Of a DNA stretch of 64,000 bases, positions 10,807-20,550 are shown piece by piece. The position numbers were made by a program, and so were the translations under genes. The stretch is from Arabidopsis thaliana (Eukaryota; Streptophyta; Magnoliopsida; Brassicales; Brassicaceae), in NCBI RefSeq assembly GCF_000001735.4, contig NC_003070.9, forward strand, positions 28,009,971-28,073,970, written 5' to 3'. Each line of letters starts with the position of its first letter. The first letter of the stretch is position 1. The notes beneath the pieces are model-generated. The model worked only from the letters and a program-made list of their open reading frames with translations, did not search any database and was not told the origin of the DNA.

Positions 10807-13098
10807 ATGGGTCCTCCTCTGCTTCCGAAACATGTAACTGCAGTTATAAAATGTCAGAAGGATCCTATGAAAGCTCTAGAAATGTTCAATTCGATGAGAA
10901 AAGAGGTTGGTTTCAAGCATACTTTATCTACTTACCGCAGTGTCATCGAAAAGCTTGGATATTATGGAAAATTCGAAGCCATGGAAGAGGTTTTAGTGGA
11001 TATGCGGGAGAATGTTGGTAACCATATGCTTGAAGGGGTTTATGTTGGGGCAATGAAGAATTATGGTAGGAAAGGGAAAGTTCAAGAAGCTGTTAATGTG
11101 TTTGAAAGGATGGATTTTTATGATTGTGAGCCTACGGTTTTCTCTTATAATGCTATTATGAGTGTATTGGTTGATAGTGGTTACTTTGATCAAGCTCACA
11201 AGGTGTATATGAGGATGCGGGATAGAGGTATTACGCCTGATGTTTACTCGTTTACGATTAGGATGAAGTCGTTTTGTAAGACCAGTCGGCCTCACGCTGC
11301 TTTGAGGCTTCTTAATAATATGTCTTCTCAAGGCTGTGAGATGAATGTGGTTGCTTATTGTACTGTGGTTGGTGGGTTTTATGAGGAGAATTTTAAGGCT
11401 GAGGGATATGAGTTGTTTGGGAAGATGCTTGCATCGGGTGTTTCGCTTTGTCTTAGTACGTTCAACAAGCTTCTACGTGTTCTTTGCAAGAAAGGAGATG
11501 TTAAGGAGTGTGAAAAACTACTTGATAAGGTTATCAAAAGAGGTGTTTTACCGAATCTGTTTACTTATAATTTATTCATTCAAGGGCTTTGTCAGAGAGG
11601 TGAGCTTGATGGTGCGGTTCGTATGGTAGGTTGTCTCATAGAACAGGGACCCAAACCTGATGTCATCACGTATAACAATCTTATATATGGCTTATGTAAG
11701 AATTCCAAGTTTCAGGAGGCAGAGGTTTACTTGGGGAAAATGGTGAATGAAGGGCTTGAGCCTGATAGTTATACCTATAACACACTAATAGCTGGATATT
11801 GCAAAGGTGGGATGGTACAACTTGCAGAAAGGATTGTAGGTGATGCTGTTTTCAATGGATTTGTGCCTGATCAGTTCACATATCGCTCCTTAATTGACGG
11901 GTTGTGTCATGAAGGTGAAACAAACCGTGCTTTAGCTTTATTTAATGAGGCCTTAGGGAAAGGGATAAAGCCTAACGTTATTCTTTACAACACACTGATC
12001 AAGGGATTGTCTAACCAGGGTATGATTCTAGAGGCTGCTCAGTTGGCGAATGAAATGTCTGAAAAGGGTTTGATTCCTGAGGTACAGACTTTTAACATAC
12101 TCGTAAATGGACTATGCAAGATGGGATGTGTTTCTGATGCTGATGGTCTTGTTAAAGTCATGATCTCCAAAGGGTACTTTCCTGACATATTTACTTTCAA
12201 CATTTTGATTCATGGTTATTCTACACAGTTGAAAATGGAAAACGCACTTGAGATATTAGATGTTATGTTGGACAACGGTGTTGATCCTGACGTGTACACT
12301 TACAACTCTTTGTTAAATGGTCTCTGCAAAACTTCAAAGTTTGAAGATGTGATGGAAACATATAAAACTATGGTGGAGAAAGGTTGTGCCCCTAACTTAT
12401 TCACGTTTAATATACTTCTGGAGAGTCTATGTAGATACCGCAAACTAGATGAAGCCTTGGGGTTATTGGAGGAAATGAAAAACAAGAGTGTGAATCCAGA
12501 TGCGGTTACATTTGGAACGTTGATTGACGGGTTCTGCAAAAACGGAGACTTGGATGGAGCATACACGCTGTTCCGGAAAATGGAAGAGGCTTATAAGGTT
12601 TCAAGTTCAACGCCAACATATAATATCATCATTCATGCTTTCACTGAGAAGCTAAATGTTACTATGGCGGAAAAGCTTTTCCAAGAGATGGTTGATCGTT
12701 GTCTTGGTCCTGATGGATACACATACCGGCTTATGGTTGATGGTTTTTGCAAAACGGGAAATGTCAATTTGGGGTACAAGTTTCTACTGGAGATGATGGA
12801 AAATGGGTTTATTCCATCTCTCACAACGCTTGGACGTGTAATAAACTGTCTTTGTGTGGAGGATAGAGTTTATGAGGCTGCCGGTATTATCCATCGGATG
12901 GTCCAGAAAGGACTGGTCCCTGAAGCTGTGAACACCATTTGTGATGTTGACAAAAAGGAGGTGGCTGCTCCTAAGCTTGTCTTGGAGGATTTGTTGAAGA
13001 AGAGCTGTATCACGTATTATGCTTACGAACTTCTTTTTGATGGCCTTAGAGATAAGAGGCTACGCAAGAAAAAGGGTTTCACAGTGGTAGCCATATGA
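10807..13098 (+). CDS. P-class pentatricopeptide repeat protein
   Basis: Intronless frame of 763 aa recognised as At1g74580. From about residue 40 almost to the end it is built of tandem 35-aa P-type PPR motifs, with the recurring pattern 'PDVYTYNSLLNGLCK' and 'A..L..EM..KG..P'. There are no L or S spacers and no E or DYW tail. The family binds organellar RNA one base per repeat and acts in stability, splicing or translation. I see no strong presequence: the first residues are short and not clearly targeting, so organelle assignment is open. The target RNA cannot be read without a repeat-by-repeat code analysis of positions 5 and 35. Confidence 0.93.
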   Translation: MGPPLLPKHVTAVIKCQKDPMKALEMFNSMRKEVGFKHTLSTYRSVIEKLGYYGKFEAMEEVLVDMRENVGNHMLEGVYVGAMKNYGRKGKVQEAVNVFERMDFYDCEPTVFSYNAIMSVLVDSGYFDQAHKVYMRMRDRGITPDVYSFTIRMKSFCKTSRPHAALRLLNNMSSQGCEMNVVAYCTVVGGFYEENFKAEGYELFGKMLASGVSLCLSTFNKLLRVLCKKGDVKECEKLLDKVIKRGVLPNLFTYNLFIQGLCQRGELDGAVRMVGCLIEQGPKPDVITYNNLIYGLCKNSKFQEAEVYLGKMVNEGLEPDSYTYNTLIAGYCKGGMVQLAERIVGDAVFNGFVPDQFTYRSLIDGLCHEGETNRALALFNEALGKGIKPNVILYNTLIKGLSNQGMILEAAQLANEMSEKGLIPEVQTFNILVNGLCKMGCVSDADGLVKVMISKGYFPDIFTFNILIHGYSTQLKMENALEILDVMLDNGVDPDVYTYNSLLNGLCKTSKFEDVMETYKTMVEKGCAPNLFTFNILLESLCRYRKLDEALGLLEEMKNKSVNPDAVTFGTLIDGFCKNGDLDGAYTLFRKMEEAYKVSSSTPTYNIIIHAFTEKLNVTMAEKLFQEMVDRCLGPDGYTYRLMVDGFCKTGNVNLGYKFLLEMMENGFIPSLTTLGRVINCLCVEDRVYEAAGIIHRMVQKGLVPEAVNTICDVDKKEVAAPKLVLEDLLKKSCITYYAYELLFDGLRDKRLRKKKGFTVVAI

Positions 13099-13916
13099 AT
13101 CTGATGCAGTGGCGTTGCTTAAAGAACTGATTGAGTTTGTTTGATTTGAGAAGATAGAACTCAGCCAATGCTCTGAGCCCCATGGATTGAACTTAGATTT
13201 AAATTGTGGGTGACAAGTCTATGTTCAGTGAAATTTCATCCAAGACACAAAAAGGTTGGAGTTGCTCTGATCTTTAACCATGATCTATTGAACCTTATAT
13301 CCGGAACTATAGTCAATAACGTCTCCTGGATAGTTAGAGAAAGAAGTTTTGCTGATTTGATCCCATTTCCTCTTTTATTTATGGTACTGCTACATGATAG
13401 AGTTAAATGTTAACCACAGGTCCACAGGCAAGGGTCATGCTGCATATGCATGATCTAAGTCCTTCTCAACTTCGCCTTCGATGAGAATTTTTCGGCAGCA
13501 GTGCGGAAAGAAGCCATAGTTGAGGAACACCTGACAACTGTGGCTGCATAAGGTACGTGGAGCTTTCTGAACATTGTGGCCTTTTTGTTATATGTGGTTG
13601 GTTAGTTGCAGTCACTGAGAAGTATATAGATCTTACAATGATCGAGTCACTTTTTTTATTAGAACTGTTTATCATTGCAAGTTCCCATAATTTTTCTGAC
13701 AAAATATAACAACAAAGCGTATCAACTATAGAGCATGGAGATACCGCAAACGGTTTTCTTTAGTTCATTATCATACAGTAATAGCTACGATAAGTTCATA
13801 CACAACTCTCAGGGAATTATTTCTTACTTTAAATAGTTATCTAACTCTTATTCTATTATCCTCTGAGACAATATTAAATCCAGATGATTCATCACTAGAC
13901 CAGCATCTTGATCTAA
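13099..13916. other. Convergent 3' region of the PPR gene and GSTU10
   Basis: This lies between a plus-strand stop at 13098 and a minus-strand stop at 13917, so it should hold both 3' UTRs. Short open frames on both strands (up to 78 codons) look random. I see no repeat. Confidence 0.5.
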
Positions 13917-14696
13917 TTATGCATTTGCAGCCTGCTGGAGACACTTTTGTCTATACTTCTGGATAAATGTCACCAACGTATCATGAGGCACTTCGACTTC
14001 TTTTATCACACTTAGATCTTGCAGGCGCTCTATCCAGTTGTATAAAGTCGGAGTGTTCACTGGACCAATTATGTCTACACCGATTGCTTCACGATGAGCT
14101 TTGTAGCCTCCGAGAGTAGCAATGATGGTGATTTCCAAAAGCCCAACATCATCATTCCTTCTGATGTTTTTATTCGGGAAATGCTTCTTGAGTCCCTCAT
14201 CAAGAACTTTGAATCTTTTTCTTGCCTCTTCTACAGACTTTGCTTGAGCTTCACCCTCCTGGGACATGACTTGACCCATGACCTCAAACACCTGCAACAA
14301 GAAACAGTCAATAGTCTGCTAATCATATCAATGTATGGGGTTGATTTCAGATGAGAGGTTGGGGGAACACACCTGTTGGTTGATGTAGCTGACCCAGAAC
14401 CGGACCTGGGCCCTTTCATAAGGATCCTCTGGGAAGAAACGAGGAGAGTTTGTCCACGTCTCATCGATATATTCAAGAATCACAAGTGATTCAGCCACTG
14501 GTTTCCCATCATGGACAAGAACAGGAATCTTCTTGTGCACCGGGTTGAGTTGAATCAGCGATTCACTTTTGTTCTGAAGATCTTCTTCGAGGTACTCGTA
14601 GAGTACACCCTTGAGTTTAAGAGCGATTTCGACCCTCTTTGAGTATGTGCTTATCCACGTCCCATGTAATATCACTTTGCTCTTCTTCTCCTCCAT
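13917..14696 (-). CDS. GSTU10: Tau-class glutathione S-transferase GSTU10
   Basis: Two exons, 14373-14696 (108 aa) and 13917-14291 (124 aa plus stop), with one phase-0 intron of 81 nt at the place usual for tau-class GSTs; total 232 aa. The N-terminal thioredoxin-like domain begins KVILHGTWISTYSKRVEIALKLKG; Ser16 occupies the catalytic Ser position of tau GSTs, although the usual SPF is STY here. The glutathione-binding residues sit in KKIPVLVH and in AESLVILEYID. The all-helical C-terminal domain supplies the hydrophobic-substrate pocket. Family role: conjugation of glutathione to electrophiles in the cytosol, often stress-induced; the substrate of this member cannot be inferred. Confidence 0.96.
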
Positions 14697-15182
14697 ATCT
14701 CAAAACTCGGTTGTTTATTTCTTACACCTTTTTCTTAAAATCTCTTTGGGGATTATGATTTTTGTGCTTCATTGTTCAAATTGTTTTATAGAGACTAAGG
14801 GGCATTGTCTTATTATTCGGTCAAAAGTCAAAACTTTGAATGTTCCAATTAATATTACATTAACGATTTGTTTATTTCATGATCAAGATTGATGGAACAG
14901 AGCCAAGAGATAAAAACTGAATTATCTTTGACTTTACTGCCGCCCAAGAAAATGGAAATTAGTAACTATTTTACGACGAATTTTCTCTGGAATGATCTTA
15001 CGAAATATCTACTATTGAAAAAAGACCATTCAAGAGGGATAATTTTTTGTTCTTAGAGCTGTCTCCTACAGTGAAAGCAATTCCAACTTTAATCTCTAAT
15101 CAGTTTCAAGTTGCAACTGTTCCTTCATCATTAACTCGAAGCAAGACCTCTGCACCTCACGGCTTTTCACAAATATATAACA
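14697..15182. other. GSTU10 promoter and 3' flank of OTP87
   Basis: About 490 bases between the GSTU10 start and the OTP87 stop. It includes TTCTTAGA-rich AT sequence without a coding frame I would support. Confidence 0.4.
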
Positions 15183-17870
15183 TCAGACAGAACTCCACCC
15201 TGGTTCTTTCTGTACACCTGTTCCTTTCATCAGCTTACGAGTTTCCTCCACTTCGTCCCACTCACCAACCTCTGCAAGGATGTTCGAGAGTGAAATATAT
15301 GCTCCAGCGTCTGATGGCTCTAATTCTATAGCCTTTTTTGCAGCTACCTTCCCGAGTTCAACTTCCCCGTGAATTTTGCAAGCAGCAAGCAATGTTCCCC
15401 AGACCAAGGCGTCTGGTTTAATATGCATATTGTTGATAAAACTCTCAGCTTCTCTAAGTCTTCCTGACCTCCCTAAAGCATCGACCATGCAGACATAATG
15501 TCGGTTCTCTGGTTCGATACCATAGTCTTTTACCATCGAGTTGAGATGGAAATAGCTTTCTTCGACCAAACCACCATGACTACAAGCAGACAAGACTCCC
15601 ACAAAAGTCACTTTATCAGGCTTGAATCCTTTTTCCTTCATAAGATTGTACACTTGTAACGCTTCATTGGCCTTTCCATGTTGAGCATAACTTGCAATCA
15701 GCGCTGTCCACGCTATTAAATCTGGGCCATTGATCTGGCTGAATGCTTTACAGCAGTCGTCAATGCTTCCAAATTTCGAATACATTGTCAGTAGTGAGCT
15801 TCCTACAGAAGGCTCTGTGCACAATCCAATTTTTGTGATGTAGGCGTGAACTTGAGCTCCCAGCGATGATTCGTCAGAGAGAGCAGCGGCTTTAAGAATG
15901 GATGAAATTGCAAAGGAGTCCATAGTAAAACCAGACATGACCATATCACGAAATAGAAGGAAGCCATCCTGGATTAACCCGTGTTGTGAATATCCCGAAA
16001 TTAAAGATGAACATGACACTGGATCCAGTTCAGGGAGCCTATCGTAGACCTGTCTAGCCAACTTTAGTGAGCCACACTTTGAATACATGTTTACTAGTGC
16101 AGAACCAAGATCCATTCCCTTGTCAATTCCCGCTCTTAGCGTATACCCATGTATTTCTTTACCTCTTGGCAGAGAAGGATGAGAAGAACACACAGTTAGA
16201 ACAGCAGCTAGAGTACTCTCATCAGGGCTAGTCCCATCATCCAGCATCTCGCTGAATAGTCCAATAGCTTCTCTTAGATAACCGTACTCATTGAAACCAG
16301 AAATCATGGAAGCCCAGCAAGCATTGTCTTTAAAAGGTATCCCCTGGAATAATTTATATGATTCTTCCAAACTACCACATTTAGAGTACAATGTAAAAAG
16401 AGAACTTCCAACAGTGAGATCAAGAACCAACCCACTTTTAAGGGTGTAACCGTGAACCTGCTTACCTAAATTCAAACAATCCAATACACTTAACAAACTG
16501 CATACACTAAACTCATCGGTTCTCAAACCCTCCTGAAGCATTCTAGTAAACAGTCTTATTGCTTTACCAGGCTTCTTACTTTGCGAAAACGAAGTGATCA
16601 TCACATTAACTATATTTTGTCTCTGAATATCGTCCAGATCCTCAAAAACCTGTTCAGAAAGATCAATATCTCCACTCTTTGAGTACATACTAATCAAAGC
16701 GGCAGCCACTGAGGAATCAAGATAGAAACCACTCTTAAAGACCCAAGCATGGACCTGGCTTGCTTCACAGACCATAGAAGGTCTACCACAAGCAGAGATT
16801 ACACTAGTTACGGTACAGTTGTTGATCTCAACACCTGAGTGTCTCATTTCCTTGAAAATTTCAAGAGCAGAGAAAGCATCATTACTCTTTGTGTAACCAG
16901 ACAGCATTACTGTCCAAGATACAACACTAGGGTTAGGGATACGGGAGAATACTTCCATAGCTTCAGCCATATGCCCACATTTGGCGTATAAGTCAACAAT
17001 TGCAGTACAAACAAATACATCTTCTGCTCCGCATTTGATCACCCGAGCTTGAACCACTTTTCCAAACCTAAGCTTCTCAAGGGAAGCACAAGCAGCCAAA
17101 ACACTGGAATATGTATAACTATCAGGTTTCTGAAACCCAACACACATTTCATGGAAAAGATCAAAAACAGCACCATAATTTTGGTTTCTAAGTGCCCCTG
17201 CTATGATAGTGTTCCAACAATACACATTAGCAGATAAAGAGTCACGGAACACTTTATAAGCATCCTCAAATCTTAGATTCTTAGAGAATACGTCTATCAA
17301 AGCCGATTCAACAACTTCATAGAAGAAATAACCCATCTTTATAGTATGACAACACACCAGCTCACTAAACAGAGGAGCTTGTAAAGCACTACAAGCCGAA
17401 ATCACAGACCCATAACTTATCTCATTAGCCTCAAAACCCAAGAAATGCATCTTAGAAAAAAATCTCAACGATTCTTCAAACAACCGATGTTGTTTATAAC
17501 CAGAGATCATAATGTTACAAGAAACAACATCTGGTTGAGGAATTGTATCGAACAACTTAGCTGCATCAGCCATGGAACCCGAGTTTGAGTACCAGCTAAG
17601 CAATGATTTAGTAAGGAAAACATCAAATGGCAGAAGATATCGTCTAAGCAAATGGGCTTGTAGAATTTTTGTTGTTCTGAGATTACAAAGCCTTGAATTT
17701 GATTGATCATTGAAGAATCGAAAAGGGTTAAAAGGAGCTGAAGAAGAACTGGAATCTTTGCTGGAAAATGATAACTGGTTTCGGAAATTGGTAACGGAAG
17801 ATAGTAGTCTGGAGGTAGAGAAAGGAGAGATCTTCAAGGAGTTTAAGCTCTCGTTCGCTAGACAATTCAT
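15183..17870 (-). CDS. OTP87: E-class PPR protein OTP87, mitochondrial RNA editing factor
   Basis: Intronless frame of 895 aa on the minus strand. The first 60 or so residues are rich in Ser, Phe, Asn and Arg with few acids, as in a mitochondrial presequence. A long series of P, L and S repeats follows (for example LDSSVAAALISMYSKSGDID and VLDLTVGSSLFTLYSKCGSL). The C-terminus has the E motifs and ends soon after GVQKEPGWSSV, so there is no DYW deaminase domain. Known role: the protein identified as At1g74600 edits mitochondrial nad7 and atp1 sites; lacking its own deaminase, it must recruit one in trans. It is transcribed away from the tRNA-Leu(CAG) gene 120 bp upstream. Confidence 0.95.
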   Translation of the reverse strand: MNCLANESLNSLKISPFSTSRLLSSVTNFRNQLSFSSKDSSSSSAPFNPFRFFNDQSNSRLCNLRTTKILQAHLLRRYLLPFDVFLTKSLLSWYSNSGSMADAAKLFDTIPQPDVVSCNIMISGYKQHRLFEESLRFFSKMHFLGFEANEISYGSVISACSALQAPLFSELVCCHTIKMGYFFYEVVESALIDVFSKNLRFEDAYKVFRDSLSANVYCWNTIIAGALRNQNYGAVFDLFHEMCVGFQKPDSYTYSSVLAACASLEKLRFGKVVQARVIKCGAEDVFVCTAIVDLYAKCGHMAEAMEVFSRIPNPSVVSWTVMLSGYTKSNDAFSALEIFKEMRHSGVEINNCTVTSVISACGRPSMVCEASQVHAWVFKSGFYLDSSVAAALISMYSKSGDIDLSEQVFEDLDDIQRQNIVNVMITSFSQSKKPGKAIRLFTRMLQEGLRTDEFSVCSLLSVLDCLNLGKQVHGYTLKSGLVLDLTVGSSLFTLYSKCGSLEESYKLFQGIPFKDNACWASMISGFNEYGYLREAIGLFSEMLDDGTSPDESTLAAVLTVCSSHPSLPRGKEIHGYTLRAGIDKGMDLGSALVNMYSKCGSLKLARQVYDRLPELDPVSCSSLISGYSQHGLIQDGFLLFRDMVMSGFTMDSFAISSILKAAALSDESSLGAQVHAYITKIGLCTEPSVGSSLLTMYSKFGSIDDCCKAFSQINGPDLIAWTALIASYAQHGKANEALQVYNLMKEKGFKPDKVTFVGVLSACSHGGLVEESYFHLNSMVKDYGIEPENRHYVCMVDALGRSGRLREAESFINNMHIKPDALVWGTLLAACKIHGEVELGKVAAKKAIELEPSDAGAYISLSNILAEVGEWDEVEETRKLMKGTGVQKEPGWSSV

Positions 17871-17989
17871 CGTCAGTCCATGAGCTCAAGGAAGCAAAAT
17901 CAACATAAAGTATGAAACTTTTAAAAAACAAAATAGAGATATCATATAAATATATGATATATAATTGGTATTGTTTAAGTCAACATAAA

Positions 17990-18030
17990 GTCAAGATGGC
18001 CGAGTTGGTCTAAGGCGCCAGTTTCAGGTA

Positions 18031-18062
<32 letters not shown>

Positions 18063-18070
18063 TCTTGACA
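17990..18070 (+). tRNA. tRNA-Leu (anticodon CAG)
   Basis: An 81-nt plus-strand cloverleaf. The acceptor arm GTCAAGA pairs perfectly with TCTTGAC, followed by discriminator A. The D-arm is GGCCGAGTTGGTCTAAGGC. The anticodon stem CCAGT/ACTGG closes the loop TTCAGGT, giving CAG. The type II variable arm and T-arm are the same as in the tRNA at 10413-10493. No intron. It sits only 120 bp from the OTP87 start and 212 bp before the RING gene. Confidence 0.95.
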
Positions 18071-18281
18071 TTTCTTTTTATGCTTTCAAAAAAAAATCTT
18101 TTACCCATTCCAATAGACAATTGGACCATTCTCAGATACTTTCATAGACGTAATAACCTAATTTGAGCATGAAAAGGATATTAAAAAATCAGTATAAAAT
18201 CACACGCCTCGTCTCATGAACTCAAAATCGCTTCCAAAAAAAAAGAATTAAGTCTGTTTCTAAACCAACAAGAGAAAAGCC

Positions 18282-19031
18282 ATGGGTGACGCTAATTTTG
18301 ACTACAGTGTCTCTTTCCGCCAGGACTTAACTTCTCCGCTTACCGTCGAGCTAACGTGCACCAACGTCGTCCACAAAAAAATCCGTCTCTTCACCGGCGA
18401 AACAAAAACACTCTCTCTACCCGAACAAACCATCGACCACCACACCAGCTTTATTCCCCTGAACGTATCCACCCCCTCCACAAACACTCAAAACGACCTC
18501 CTTTTCGACATCTTTCGTAGTCCCGACCAAACCACTGTTATCTCCAGACCAAGCAAGACTAGTAGTAATTATTCGCTAAGTTGCGTGAGAATCTCCAAAA
18601 TCTTGAGCAGCTTCGGCGTCACCGAAAACGGCTGCTCTACTATCTTGCGCGAGATCGACATGGCCATTACATCATCATCATCATCATCGAGAGGCAGAGG
18701 AGTGGTTGAAATCAAGATATGGAAGATCAAGACTGAGTTTTACAAAGCCAACAAAGCTGCGGAGAACTTGTTGATCGACAGCTACTGTTATAATTACTTG
18801 AACGTTGCAACAACGGAGGAGAATGGATGCGCTATTTGCATGGAAGATTACATAGAAGGATCATCAATAGTGGCTAAATTGCCTTGTGATCATGAATTCC
18901 ATGGAGATTGCATCAACAAGTGGTTGCAACTCAATCATATGTGTCCCTTGTGTCGATCATCAATTCCTAAGGATGTTAAATCCGGGTATCAGTCCTGTTT
19001 AGATTCAATTTTTAGGTGTTTTGGATTCTGA
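18282..19031 (+). CDS. RING-H2 zinc-finger protein, probable E3 ubiquitin ligase
   Basis: Single-exon gene of 249 aa. The N-terminal 150 residues have no domain I recognise, but contain a Ser tract encoded by a TCA/ATC repeat near 18672. The C-terminus (about residues 185-227) is a complete RING-H2 finger: CAIC, then CDHEFHGDC, then CPLC, with all eight zinc ligands present and a Trp (KWLQ) at the usual E2-contact place. There is no transmembrane segment, so it is probably a soluble E3. Substrate unknown. A decayed copy of its RING coding sequence lies 1.2 kb downstream at 20188-20380. Confidence 0.9.
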   Translation: MGDANFDYSVSFRQDLTSPLTVELTCTNVVHKKIRLFTGETKTLSLPEQTIDHHTSFIPLNVSTPSTNTQNDLLFDIFRSPDQTTVISRPSKTSSNYSLSCVRISKILSSFGVTENGCSTILREIDMAITSSSSSSRGRGVVEIKIWKIKTEFYKANKAAENLLIDSYCYNYLNVATTEENGCAICMEDYIEGSSIVAKLPCDHEFHGDCINKWLQLNHMCPLCRSSIPKDVKSGYQSCLDSIFRCFGF

Positions 19032-20187
19032 AAAATAGTTACTATATTCATATTTAGTTTGGTTTTGGTTCAGTTACGCCTTTCAAAAATATTCGGTTAA
19101 TCAAATAAACTACAGTTATGTTTTGTTTGATTTTGAATTGTTCATATCTCTGTTACATTCATATTTAAGCAGAACAAAATTATTAAACAACAAGATTTTT
19201 TTATTTTTTTAAGTTACAAATACATATTGGAAAAATTAAAGGTCGAAATACGCTAAACTTGGGCAGATGATTAATTCATAAAATTCGTCAAACGCAGGAT
19301 ACTCTAGCTATTGATCCACAACGAATGTTGTATATGGTAATACTCGATCAGTGACTGACATTGATCCACAAGCCGAATCCTTTACCCAGTCGAACATGCT
19401 ACTAAACCACACTCTGTCACTCTCATTCTCATGTGGTTCATAAATTTAATACTTATCCATGCATGCAGAAATATACATGAATGTTTGCAAGTTTTAAAAA
19501 TGGTTTTTGGATTTTGGTTTTTAGTTTTTGATTTTCTTGGTTTTTGTTTTTGGTGTAGATTTTAGTTTCTTAAAAACTTGAGTGGTAATTTCTTTAGATT
19601 TTGGTTTTTATGTTAATGGATAATATTTTTTTTTACAAAAAAATTATAAAAATAAAATAAAAAAATGTGATTGATGGTTTTTGAGAGAGAAACTCCCAAA
19701 ACATAGATTTTGGTTTTCTTTGAAAAATTGTTAAAACACTCAAAAACTAGATTCTCTATTTTTTAGGAAAACTTGTTTTTTCAAAATCTTGAATGAGTAT
19801 AAAATAGATTTTGGGAAAAACTAAAACCAAAAACTAGATTTTGTATATAGAAAAAGATTTAAAATAAAAAGAAAATCCCATGAAACATAGATTTTAGTTT
19901 TTTTTAAAAAGTTGACAAAACTATCAAAATCTATAGATTCCCTATTTTGTTTTTAGAAAAAACCATTCTTTTCATAATTGATTGGTTATAAAGTAGATTT
20001 TTGGAAGAAAAAAAAAAAGTAAAAAGGTTAAAAACCAAAAACAACTTCAATTCAAGGCCTAAATTAAAATCCTAATTCGAGTGGGAAAAGGATATAACTA
20101 ATTAACCCTTCTCGGTACAATTCGAGAGCTACTGCTCCAATTCATCGGCTATTAAGTTGCTTCGATATAATTCGAACGTATGGACGA
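19032..20187. other. AT-rich spacer with a diverged 180-bp tandem repeat
   Basis: No gene is visible. From 19690 to about 20015 two imperfect copies of a unit of about 182 bp stand in tandem (see the repeat feature). The left part is rich in TTTTGG/GGTTTTT runs. Confidence 0.5.
19690..20015. repeat. Imperfect tandem duplication, unit about 182 bp
   Basis: The first copy begins near AACTCCCAAAACATAGATTTT (19691) and the second near AAATCCCATGAAACATAG (19873). Later landmarks follow in the same order in both: AGATTCTCTATTTT against AGATTCCCTATTTT, then TAAAATAGATTTTGGGA against TAAAGTAGATTTTTGGA. Many substitutions separate the copies, so the duplication is old. Confidence 0.6.
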
Positions 20188-20380
20188 TGGAGGAGGAGGA
20201 GAATGAATGTGTGATTTGCATGGATGGTTACACACAAGGATCAATAGTGGCTAAATTGCCTTGTGAATATACAGTTAAACATTCTGTTATTTTGATAACG
20301 GAAATTATACAAAATTACTAAATTGCCATCCAAATTGAAACACAAAACTATAAAACATGAGTGTCCCTTGTGCCGATTTC
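20188..20380 (+). pseudogene. Truncated RING-finger gene remnant
   Basis: 20188-20268 reads EEENECVICMDGY...GSIVAKLPCE, closely matching the first half of the RING finger of the intact gene at 18282 (shared DNA word TAGTGGCTAAATTGCCTTGT). The middle of the finger, with the CxH..H..C ligands, is replaced by about 85 bp of AT-rich sequence. The final CPLCR segment reappears at 20355-20380 (GAGTGTCCCTTGTGCCGAT). Homology may start somewhat earlier, near 20140. It cannot fold as a RING. Confidence 0.8.
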
Positions 20381-20550
20381 GAATGTCTCATTCATCATCT
20401 TGTTCACTTTTTCTTTGGATTTTCGATTTGTAAAACAACAAAAAGAAAGATGAGTTCTTTCTTTTTTCAGGGTTTAATTAGGGTTTATGAGCTTTCATCT
20501 GGATTATGATAAATAAAAATTCCAGCTTATATTTTTTTTGGTTTGTGACG

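Noticed and set aside
10993..11331. 112-codon minus frame in the PPR gene
   Set aside because: Antisense of degenerate PPR repeats; no independent evidence.
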